A stretch of 47,346 bases of DNA. Origin: Flavobacterium psychrophilum. Its GTDB lineage: Bacteria > Bacteroidota > Bacteroidia > Flavobacteriales > Flavobacteriaceae. Where the stretch lies: NCBI GenBank assembly GCA_945897545.1, contig CAMDGJ010000001.1:1-47346 (forward strand), read 5' to 3'. Below, piece after piece: positions 25,450 to 33,027 of this stretch. The position numbers and the translations under genes were made by a program. The notes beneath the pieces were generated by a model. It made no database searches. It was not told the origin of the DNA and was given only the letters and a program-made list of their open reading frames with translations. Within the stretch, counting starts at the first letter, position 1. Each line of letters begins with the position of its first letter.

Positions 25450-28400
25450 TTGGAACAAACAGATTCTATTTATCAAAAGCTGGAACTTTTCATCAAAAAG
25501 TTTTACATGAACGAATTACTGCGGGGATTTATTTTCTTCGTTGGTTTGGGATTGTCGTATTTCTTATTTACGCTATTTGTTGAATATTTTCTTTGGCTTA
25601 GACCTATGGCAAGGGCAGTCTTATTTCTGTGCTTCATTGGTGTAGAAATTTTCCTTTTTTTCCGATTTATTTTGTTTCCCCTATTCAAATTGTTCAAACT
25701 CCAAAAAGGAATAGATTATACAGAAGCTTCTGCGATTATTGGAAATCATTTCACGGAAGTAAATGACAAACTGACGAACTTCCTTCAATTGTCGAACGAC
25801 GAAAATCAATCAGAATTGTTGTTGGCTTCGATAGAACAAAAAGCCAATTCCCTTCAGCCAATTTCCTTTGGGAATGCTGTTAATTTTAATGCGAATCGCA
25901 AATATTTGCCTTTAGCGATGCTGCCTATTTTGTTTTTTGCTTTCTTTTATGTTTCTGGAAACAGCAAAATACTTTCTCAAAGTTTGAATAGAGTGGTACA
26001 TTATCGAGATCAGTTTTTGCCGCCGGCGCCATTTCAATTTGTGCTTTTGAATACGAGTTTGCAGGCCGAACAAAATAAGGATTTCATTATTCGCTTTAAA
26101 ACTGAAGGAAAAGTAGTTCCTGAAAATGTAATAATTTTCATTGGTGACGAAAGTTATTTTATGGAAACAAATAGAGCGGGAGAGTTTCAATATAAATTCG
26201 AAAAACTAGCTTCAAACGTTTCATTTCACTTGGAAGCAAACACCGTCTCTTCGCCAGATTACGAATTGGATGTAATTGCTGTTCCGGCGATTGCGAATTT
26301 TGAAATGCTTTTGAATTTTCCGTTGTATTTGAAGAAAAAACCTGAAATTATAAAAGGTAACGGAAATGCCATTATTCCAGAGGGAACGAGTGTTACTTGG
26401 AAAATCAGAGCGTTAGCAACTCAAAATGTTGTGTGGAATTATAAAATTTCATATTTTCCATTTTCTAGATCCGGAAGCGCTTTTATTTTATCAAAACAAA
26501 TTTTTCAAAACACAGAATATCAAATATTTACTTCCAATACTAAAGTAAAAAATTATGAGAAATTGAACTATCAGATTTCAGTAATCAAAGATCAATTTCC
26601 GACCATTAGCGTAAATAAGGCTCCTGATAGTCTAAAAATTGATGAAAACTATATTTTAGGTCAAATCTCCGATGATTTCGGCTTATCTAAACTTCAGGTG
26701 GTTTATTATCCTAAAAATGAACCAGGATCTTCCAAGCGTGGAACAATTGCGGTGAAAGCAAATTTGTCCGATCAGTTTATCTTCTCTTTTCCAAGTTCAC
26801 TTCCGGTGGAGCAAGGAGTTTCGTATGAATATTATTTTGAGGTTTTCGACAATGATGCACTTCATAATTTCAAGAGCTCTAAATCTTCCGTTTTTTCAAA
26901 TCGAATTACCACTGATGAAGAGAAGGAAGATCAAGATTTGCGACAACAAAATAATAACATCAATAGCTTAGAAAAATCATTAAAGAATCAAGACAAGCAG
27001 ATTTCAGAGATGGATAAATTGCAAAAATCAGGAAGGCAAAAAGACAATCTCGAATTTAAAGACCAACAAAAAATCAATGATTTTATCAAACGTCAAAATG
27101 AGCAGGATAAAATGATGAAAGATTTTGCCGAAAAAATGAAAGATAATATTGACAAATCTAGAACCGATAAAAAAGACGAGTTCAAGGAGGAGTTGCAAAA
27201 GCGATTGGACAATGTGGACAAAGATTTAGAGAAAAATAGAAAATTATTGCATGAACTCAAATCATTAAATGATAAAATCCAGCAAGAAGATTTGATGGAA
27301 AAAATGGATAAGTTCAAACAAATCGCAAAAAATCAATCCAAGAGTTTAGAACAATTAGTAGAACTGACTAAGAAATATTATGTGCAGAAAAAAGCAGAAC
27401 AGCTAAAAGACAAACTCGATAAACTTTCTCAAAAGCAAGACGATTTGGCAAACAAAGACAAGGAAAATAATAGTAAAAACCAAAATGAAATTAACAAGGA
27501 ATTCGACAAGATTCAAGAAGATTTACAAGATTTAGACAAAGAAAATAAAGAGCTAAACAAACCTGTGGATATTCCAAATGATGCGGAAGAGAAAAAAAGC
27601 ATTGATGAGGATTTAAAAAAAGCTTCGGAGGAATTACAGAAAGATAAGAAAGCATCTGCCAAAACAAAGCAAAAAAGTGCTGCCAAGAAAATGAAGCAAA
27701 TGTCTCAGAAAATGGAGCAAAGTATGGAAGGTGGCGAAATGGAGCAATTAGAAGAGGATATAGCAATGCTGCGTCAAGTTCTGGACAACCTTTTGGCTTT
27801 TTCATTTTCACAAGAAGACTTAATGGCGAAGTTTAAAAGTTCAAAAACAGGTTCTCCAGCATTTAATAAGAACCTTAAGCTCCAACAAGATTTAAAACTA
27901 CAATTCAAACATATAGACGACAGCTTGTTTGCAATGTCTTTGCGCAATCCAAAAATTGGTGAAAATATTACTAAGGAAATAGGTAATGCGCAATACAATT
28001 TGGATAAATCATTAGAAACTATCGCAGATGCGCAAATCTCAAAAGGAGCTTCACATCAACAATATACCGTTTCTTCATCCAATAAATTAGCTGATTTCTT
28101 GTCTGATATTTTAAGCAATATGCAAATGTCGATGTCTGGTGAAGGAAAGGGTAAACCAAAACCAGGAGAAGGAAAAGGAATGCAGTTGCCTGATATAATA
28201 AAAAAGCAAGAGGGTCTTGCAGAAAAGATGAAGGAGGGGATGAAAAAGGGGCAAAAACCGGGAGATGGAAAAGAGGGCGGCAAAGGGGAGTTTGGGAAAA
28301 AACCGGGATTTGAAGGAAAAAACGGTGAGGATGGCGAAGGCGATGCACAAGCTATAATGGAGATGTACAAAGAGCAAAAGCAATTGCGTGACGCACTACA

Positions 28401-28746
28401 AAAGGAATTAGAAAAGCAAGGCATAGGCGGTAATGGCCAAAATACTTTAGAACAAATGAAACAAATTGAAAAGCAATTATTAAACAAGGGTTTCAAGAAT
28501 GAAACGCTACAAAAAATCCTCAATGTGAAGCAAGAATTATTAAAATTAAACAATGCGATTCAGCAACAAGGACAAGAAAACAAACGACAGTCCGAGACTA
28601 ATAAAAAGGAGTTTGCGAACCATTCTAAGCCTTTGTCTCCAGCATTATTGGATTATTTAAACAGTATTGAAATATTAAATAGACAATCCTTACCTTTGCG
28701 CGCGAATTTTAATCGAAAAGTTCATGAATATTTCAACAGTAAATGA
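25450..28746 (+). CDS. DUF4175 family membrane and coiled-coil protein
   Basis: A 1098-residue protein. Two membrane helices near residues 23-45 and 52-75 and another near 152-170 are followed by a beta-rich extracytoplasmic part (about 175-480). A very long Lys/Glu/Gln/Asp-rich coiled coil with low-complexity segments runs from about 490 to 1060, including a Gly/Lys/Pro-rich stretch at about 895-965. The start is TTG at 25450: the nearest in-frame ATG (25507) would cut into the first conserved helix, and a stop lies just upstream. It overlaps ybeY by 4 bp. The function is unknown; a large envelope scaffold is plausible. Confidence 0.85.
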   Translation: MEQTDSIYQKLELFIKKFYMNELLRGFIFFVGLGLSYFLFTLFVEYFLWLRPMARAVLFLCFIGVEIFLFFRFILFPLFKLFKLQKGIDYTEASAIIGNHFTEVNDKLTNFLQLSNDENQSELLLASIEQKANSLQPISFGNAVNFNANRKYLPLAMLPILFFAFFYVSGNSKILSQSLNRVVHYRDQFLPPAPFQFVLLNTSLQAEQNKDFIIRFKTEGKVVPENVIIFIGDESYFMETNRAGEFQYKFEKLASNVSFHLEANTVSSPDYELDVIAVPAIANFEMLLNFPLYLKKKPEIIKGNGNAIIPEGTSVTWKIRALATQNVVWNYKISYFPFSRSGSAFILSKQIFQNTEYQIFTSNTKVKNYEKLNYQISVIKDQFPTISVNKAPDSLKIDENYILGQISDDFGLSKLQVVYYPKNEPGSSKRGTIAVKANLSDQFIFSFPSSLPVEQGVSYEYYFEVFDNDALHNFKSSKSSVFSNRITTDEEKEDQDLRQQNNNINSLEKSLKNQDKQISEMDKLQKSGRQKDNLEFKDQQKINDFIKRQNEQDKMMKDFAEKMKDNIDKSRTDKKDEFKEELQKRLDNVDKDLEKNRKLLHELKSLNDKIQQEDLMEKMDKFKQIAKNQSKSLEQLVELTKKYYVQKKAEQLKDKLDKLSQKQDDLANKDKENNSKNQNEINKEFDKIQEDLQDLDKENKELNKPVDIPNDAEEKKSIDEDLKKASEELQKDKKASAKTKQKSAAKKMKQMSQKMEQSMEGGEMEQLEEDIAMLRQVLDNLLAFSFSQEDLMAKFKSSKTGSPAFNKNLKLQQDLKLQFKHIDDSLFAMSLRNPKIGENITKEIGNAQYNLDKSLETIADAQISKGASHQQYTVSSSNKLADFLSDILSNMQMSMSGEGKGKPKPGEGKGMQLPDIIKKQEGLAEKMKEGMKKGQKPGDGKEGGKGEFGKKPGFEGKNGEDGEGDAQAIMEMYKEQKQLRDALQKELEKQGIGGNGQNTLEQMKQIEKQLLNKGFKNETLQKILNVKQELLKLNNAIQQQGQENKRQSETNKKEFANHSKPLSPALLDYLNSIEILNRQSLPLRANFNRKVHEYFNSK

Positions 28747-29162
28747 TCAATTTTAATTACGAAACAGATTTTCTCCTTGAGAATGAAGAGGGGTTTTCTA
28801 ATTGGATTACAAAAGTAATCGCTTCAGAAAACAAGAAGGAAGGGGAGATAAACTACATCTTTTGCGATGATGAGTGCCTTCATAAATTAAACGTTGAGCA
28901 TTTAGGTCACGATACGCTTACTGACATTATTAGTTTTGATTACACGATCGGCAATGAAATACACGGAGATGTTTTTATATCAGTTGAAAGGGTGAAAGAA
29001 AATGCTGTTGAATATAATGTTTCTTTCGATGAAGAATTGAAGCGTGTTGTAGTGCACGGTGTTTTACATTATTGTGGATATAAAGATAAATCCGAAAAGG
29101 ACGAACTCGTGATGAGAAGCAAAGAAGACGAAAAGCTAGCAATGTTTCGGGTGGAACAGTAG
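28743..29162 (+). CDS. ybeY: Endoribonuclease YbeY (16S rRNA maturation)
   Basis: A 139-residue metalloprotein involved in 16S rRNA 3'-end maturation and ribosome quality control. Seen: INYIFCDDECLHKLNVEHLGHDTLTDI (the NxxFLxHDTLTDVLSF-like block, here SFDY) and the zinc site HGVLHYCGYKD. His105 and His109 are present, but the third ligand position (residue 115) is Asp instead of the usual His. The start overlaps the DUF4175 stop (ATGA). The final codons, encoding MFRVEQ, coincide with a parS-like sequence. Confidence 0.93.
   Translation: MINFNYETDFLLENEEGFSNWITKVIASENKKEGEINYIFCDDECLHKLNVEHLGHDTLTDIISFDYTIGNEIHGDVFISVERVKENAVEYNVSFDEELKRVVVHGVLHYCGYKDKSEKDELVMRSKEDEKLAMFRVEQ
29143..29158. 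promoter_or_regulatory. Degenerate parS-like sequence inside ybeY
   Basis: TGTTTCGGGTGGAACA differs from the full site 47 bp downstream (TGTTTCACGTGGAACA) only at its two central-left bases. It codes for the C-terminal residues of YbeY. The loss of the central CACGTG probably weakens ParB binding. Confidence 0.4.
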
Positions 29163-29189
29163 CGGTTTAACAATTAATTTTATAGTTAT

Positions 29190-29205
29190 TGTTTCACGTG
29201 GAACA
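29190..29205. promoter_or_regulatory. parS: parS site (ParB-binding, centromere-like)
   Basis: TGTTTCACGTGGAACA is on the other strand TGTTCCACGTGAAACA, a classical 16-bp bacterial chromosomal parS sequence. It lies between ybeY and mnmG, 55 bp before the mnmG start. Confidence 0.85.
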
Positions 29206-29260
29206 ATATATTATAATGATTTTAGGCGGTACGTTTGAAGTCGAAAAAATCTTAAATCAA

Positions 29261-31132
29261 ATGTTTTTAGAAGTGTATGATGTTATTGTGGTGGGCGCAG
29301 GTCACGCTGGTTGTGAGGCCGCCGCCGCTGCTGCTAACTTAGGTTCAAAAACCTTGTTGGTTACGATGAGCTTGCAAAATATTGCGCAAATGTCTTGCAA
29401 TCCTGCTATGGGAGGAATTGCCAAAGGACAAATTGTTCGGGAGATTGATGCGCTTGGCGGATATTCAGGAATAGTTTCAGACAATACTGCAATTCAATTC
29501 AAGATGTTGAATAAGTCCAAAGGACCTGCTATGTGGTCGCCAAGGGTTCAAAGTGACAGAATGCGTTTTTCCGAGGAATGGCGTTTGATGCTCGAAGGAA
29601 CTGCAAATCTTGATTTTTACCAAGAAATGGTCAGTGGATTGATTATTGAAAAAGGTAAGATCAAAGGGATCCGGACGTCTCTTGGTATAGAAATTATATC
29701 TAAGTCTGTTATATTAACTAATGGAACTTTTTTGAATGGATTAATTCACATAGGTGAAAAACAATTTGGCGGAGGTAGAGCAGGCGAGAGTGCTGCATAC
29801 GGAATTACCGAAGATTTGGTCAACGCTGGTTTTCAAGCTGGAAGAATGAAAACCGGAACGCCACCAAGAGTTGACGGCCGTTCGTTGGATTATTCGAAAA
29901 TGAATGAAGAAAAAGGGGATGTTAAGCCCGATAAATTCTCTTATTCAGATGTCACGAAGCCGTTGACGCATCAAAGATCTTGTTATATGACCTACACTTC
30001 TTTGGAAGTTCACAACATTTTGAGAGAAGGTTTTGATCGTTCTCCAATGTTTAATGGAAGAATTCAATCACTAGGCCCAAGATATTGCCCCTCTATTGAA
30101 GATAAGATTAATCGTTTTGCAGACAAAGAAAGACATCAGTTATTTGTAGAACCAGAAGGATGGAATACCTGCGAGGTTTATGTAAATGGTTTTTCGACAT
30201 CACTTCCAGAGGATATTCAATTTAAAGCGTTGCGTTCTGTTGTTGGATTTGAAAACGTTAAATTTTTCCGTGCAGGATACGCTATTGAATACGATTATTT
30301 CCCTCCAACGCAGTTAAAGCACACCTTGGAAACAAAATTAATTGACGGTTTGTATTTTGCTGGGCAAATAAATGGCACTACTGGATACGAAGAAGCTGCG
30401 TCGCAAGGATTAATGGCTGGAATAAATGCTGCGCTAAAAGTTCAGGAAAAAGCGCCGATGATTTTAAAAAGAGACGAAGCGTATATAGGAGTTTTGATCG
30501 ACGACTTAATTACGAAAGGAACCGATGAGCCGTATAGAATGTTTACTTCTCGTGCTGAATTTAGAACTTTATTACGTCAAGATAATGCCGATTTTAGGTT
30601 GACGCCAATGTCGTACGAAATAGGTTTAGCTTCGGAAAAACGTCTGCGCCGAATGGAGCATAAATTAAATGAGTCCGAAAAAATGGTATCGTTCTTTAAA
30701 GAAACTAGCGTTACGATGGCTGAAGCTAATCCAATTTTAGAGGCAAAAGATACTGCTTTAATTACCCAAGGAGATAAATTGTTTAAGGTTTTTTCTCGTC
30801 CACAGATTGAATTGGAAGATATTATTAAGTTCGAAAAAGTAGGTGCTTATGTTGCGGCAAATAATTTGGATCAGGAAATATTGGAACAGGCCGAAATTCA
30901 GGTAAAATATTCGGGTTATATCGAAAAGGAAAGAAATAATGCTAATAAATTGACTCGTTTAGAAGATGTAAAAATTCCCGAGAATTTCGATTATGATAAA
31001 ATAAAATCAATGTCGATTGAAGCAAAACAGAAATTGAGTAAGATTCGTCCGGTGACGATTTCACAAGCTTCAAGAATAAGCGGAGTGTCACCAAGTGATG
31101 TTTCGGTATTGTTGATTTATATGGGACGTTGA
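29261..31132 (+). CDS. mnmG: tRNA uridine-5-carboxymethylaminomethyl modification enzyme MnmG
   Basis: A 623-residue FAD enzyme that, with MnmE, modifies wobble uridine 34 of several tRNAs. Seen: the dinucleotide fold YDVIVVGAGHAGCEAAAAAA at the N-terminus, SCNPAMGGIAKGQIVREIDALGG, KTGTPPRVDG, the FAD site FAGQINGTTGYEEAASQGL, and a C-terminal helical domain ending VSPSDVSVLLIYMG. The start ATG 29261 gives the usual MFLEVYDVIVVG; upstream in-frame codons pass through the parS site and are unlike the family. mnmG (gidA) is often origin-linked, consistent with the adjacent parS sites. Confidence 0.97.
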   Translation: MFLEVYDVIVVGAGHAGCEAAAAAANLGSKTLLVTMSLQNIAQMSCNPAMGGIAKGQIVREIDALGGYSGIVSDNTAIQFKMLNKSKGPAMWSPRVQSDRMRFSEEWRLMLEGTANLDFYQEMVSGLIIEKGKIKGIRTSLGIEIISKSVILTNGTFLNGLIHIGEKQFGGGRAGESAAYGITEDLVNAGFQAGRMKTGTPPRVDGRSLDYSKMNEEKGDVKPDKFSYSDVTKPLTHQRSCYMTYTSLEVHNILREGFDRSPMFNGRIQSLGPRYCPSIEDKINRFADKERHQLFVEPEGWNTCEVYVNGFSTSLPEDIQFKALRSVVGFENVKFFRAGYAIEYDYFPPTQLKHTLETKLIDGLYFAGQINGTTGYEEAASQGLMAGINAALKVQEKAPMILKRDEAYIGVLIDDLITKGTDEPYRMFTSRAEFRTLLRQDNADFRLTPMSYEIGLASEKRLRRMEHKLNESEKMVSFFKETSVTMAEANPILEAKDTALITQGDKLFKVFSRPQIELEDIIKFEKVGAYVAANNLDQEILEQAEIQVKYSGYIEKERNNANKLTRLEDVKIPENFDYDKIKSMSIEAKQKLSKIRPVTISQASRISGVSPSDVSVLLIYMGR

Positions 31133-31149
31133 GAAAGTGTTCAGGATTT

Positions 31150-31200
31150 AGTATTCAGTGGTCAGTGCAATTGCTACCTGAATACTGACCACTGAATACT
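31150..31200. repeat. Large inverted repeat after mnmG
   Basis: A perfect 17-bp stem (31150-31166 with 31184-31200, AGTATTCAGTGGTCAGT type) encloses a 17-nt loop. The CTGAATACTG word is also repeated directly on the right arm. It may act as terminator for mnmG or be a dispersed repeat; there is no T-run, so the terminator role is uncertain. Confidence 0.65.
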
Positions 31201-31205
31201 GAGTT

Positions 31206-31221
31206 TGTTCCACGTGAAACT
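31206..31221. promoter_or_regulatory. parS: Second parS site downstream of mnmG
   Basis: TGTTCCACGTGAAACT matches TGTTCCACGTGAAACA at 15 of 16 positions, with the palindromic core GTTCCACGTGAAAC intact. It lies 73 bp after the mnmG stop, about 2 kb from the first site. Confidence 0.82.
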
Positions 31222-31275
31222 ACTTTGTGAAAGCCTGGTATTATTGAGAATTTTAAAAAAGAATAAAATTAATAA

Positions 31276-32124
31276 ATGGACATTTCAAACAAAAAGCATT
31301 TTCTGACCCTAAAAGATTATTCCGTTTCTAAAGAAACTTTCGATTTGTATTATGACGAAACTTTGGATATGCTAGTTACACATCCACAACCTAGTTTAGA
31401 AAGTTTGGGCAAGTATTACGAAAGTGAAGATTACATTTCGCACACAGATAGTAAGCGTTCGTTGTTTGAAAAACTATATCATTTCATAAAAAGTATAGCA
31501 TTAAAAGACAAGCTTAATCTTATCAATTCACTTCAACCGCACAAAGGACAAATATTAGATATTGGCGCCGGAACAGGAGATTTTTTATCAGTTGCAAAAA
31601 ATAGCGGATGGAAAACAGTAGGAGTAGAGCCAAGTGATAAAGCCAAAGCAATTGCAAAAAGTAAAGGAGTTTCATTTGTTTCAGTAACCAGTGAATTAGA
31701 AAATCATTCTTTTGATGTGATTTCGATGTGGCACGTTCTGGAACACGTTCCAGATTTAGACAAACAAATTAAAGAACTGAAACGATTGTTGAAACCAACA
31801 GGAACCTTAATTATTGCTGTTCCCAATTTCAAATCTTTTGATGCAAAATACTACGGAAAATTTTGGGCGGCTTTTGACGTGCCAATTCACTTTTGGCATT
31901 TTTCGAAAACGGCCGTAAAATTACTTTTCGAAAAAGAAGAAATAAAGTTGGAAAAAGTCTTGCCAATGAAATTTGATTCGTTTTATGTAAGTTTACTTTC
32001 CGAAAAATACAAATCCGGAAAAATGAATTTCATAAAATCTTTTTTTATTGGATTGCAATCGAATTGGAGCGCAAGTCAGCATTTTGAGTATTCTTCGCAT
32101 ATTTACATCCTAAAAAACAACTAA
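31276..32124 (+). CDS. Class I SAM-dependent methyltransferase
   Basis: A 282-residue cytoplasmic enzyme with a Methyltransf-type Rossmann core. Motif I is ILDIGAGTGDFLSVA (about residue 93), then VGVEPSD as the acidic loop, FDVISMWHVLEHVPD as motif II, and ALK/LKPTGTLIIAVPN as the later strand. The N-terminal YDETLDMLVTHPQPS and the C-terminal FWHFSKTAVKLLFEKEEI resemble the UbiG/glycan-type family. The substrate is unknown. Single gene following the second parS site. Confidence 0.88.
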   Translation: MDISNKKHFLTLKDYSVSKETFDLYYDETLDMLVTHPQPSLESLGKYYESEDYISHTDSKRSLFEKLYHFIKSIALKDKLNLINSLQPHKGQILDIGAGTGDFLSVAKNSGWKTVGVEPSDKAKAIAKSKGVSFVSVTSELENHSFDVISMWHVLEHVPDLDKQIKELKRLLKPTGTLIIAVPNFKSFDAKYYGKFWAAFDVPIHFWHFSKTAVKLLFEKEEIKLEKVLPMKFDSFYVSLLSEKYKSGKMNFIKSFFIGLQSNWSASQHFEYSSHIYILKNN

Positions 32125-32328
32125 AATCGATTTTAAATGTCTTTAAGCGCCTTTTTCTTGCGTTGTGGTGTTCATCATAGAGATTTGCAGAGAACACTTT
32201 ATTTGAGAGCTAAACAACACGTTTATAATCACAATTAATTATTAAAAAATTAAATTCGATAACAAATACTTATACCATAAATATTGTCGCATTTTAAGAG
32301 CTTTATGTTAATGCTGCTTATTTTTTTA

Positions 32329-32336
32329 TATTTTTG
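32329..32336 (+). promoter_or_regulatory. Candidate -7 box (TATTTTTG) of the OmpH-like gene
   Basis: TATTTTTG fits TAnnTTTG and lies 36 bp before the ATG at 32373. No TTG -33 was found at a proper distance. Confidence 0.5.
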
Positions 32337-32372
32337 TTGCCAATTCAAAAATCAGAAAAAATTTAAATTCAA

Positions 32373-32930
32373 ATGAAAAAAATACTAGTAATTATTGCAC
32401 TTGCAATTTCAATTGTTGCTTGCAATAAAGCAGCAGAAGTTAAAGAAGTAAAAACTGCTTATGTAGATACTTCAGTTTTAATGAAAGAATATATGGGAAC
32501 AAAAGATCTTGATGCTAAATACAAAGCCAAAGGAGAAGAAAAAGGAAGACAGCTTCAAGCTGAGATTGATAGATTCAAACAAGAAGCTTCAAACTTTCAA
32601 GCTCAAGCGCAAGCAAATGGTCAAGCTTGGGCTCAACAAAGAGGTGCTGAGTTGCAACGAAGAGAGCAGCAACTTGGCCAAGCGCAAAAAGCACTTTCTC
32701 AACAATTACAGCAAGAAGGCGGATCAGAAATGGACAGTTTAGTTGCTGGCGTAAAAAGAACGATAAAAGCTTACGGAAAAGAAAAGGGTTTTACTTATAT
32801 TTATGGCACAGGTGATTCTAATGCGAGTATTTTATATGCCGAAGATAAATTAGATATTACAAAAGATATTCTTAAATTATTGAACGACAAATACAAATCT
32901 CCTTTAACCAAACAAGAAGTTAAAAAATAA
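32373..32930 (+). CDS. OmpH/Skp-like periplasmic lipoprotein
   Basis: A 185-residue exported protein. A lipoprotein signal (MKKILVIIALAISIVAC, lipobox IVAC with Cys17) predicts lipid attachment. After AYVDTSVLMKEY, the beta strand that opens Skp-type chaperones, there is a long Gln/Ala/Glu-rich coiled coil (about residues 45-110, QLQAEIDRFKQEASNFQAQ) and a C-terminal strand region (KGFTYIYGTGDSNASILYA). This is the Skp/OmpH architecture: a helical tentacle on a beta hub. It probably works on outer-membrane protein delivery. It ends in a strong terminator. Confidence 0.85.
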   Translation: MKKILVIIALAISIVACNKAAEVKEVKTAYVDTSVLMKEYMGTKDLDAKYKAKGEEKGRQLQAEIDRFKQEASNFQAQAQANGQAWAQQRGAELQRREQQLGQAQKALSQQLQQEGGSEMDSLVAGVKRTIKAYGKEKGFTYIYGTGDSNASILYAEDKLDITKDILKLLNDKYKSPLTKQEVKK

Positions 32931-32950
32931 TATAGTAAAATCAGAATAGT

Positions 32951-32982
32951 AAATGTCACGCAATTGCGTGACATTTTTTGTT
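32951..32982 (+). terminator. Intrinsic terminator after the OmpH-like gene
   Basis: A perfect 26-bp palindrome (arms 32951-32963 and 32964-32976, core TGTCACGCAATTGCGTGACA) is followed by TTTTG. It lies 21 bp after the stop. Confidence 0.85.
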
Positions 32983-33027
32983 ATATCAACATTAAAACAA
33001 TATTTTAGCTTTTAATTTAAATGCCTT

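Noticed and set aside
27093..28553. Several minus-strand frames opposite the coiled-coil part of the DUF4175 gene
   Set aside because: They are Ser/Phe/Cys/Pro-rich because the sense strand is Lys/Glu/Gln-rich; no independent coding signal.
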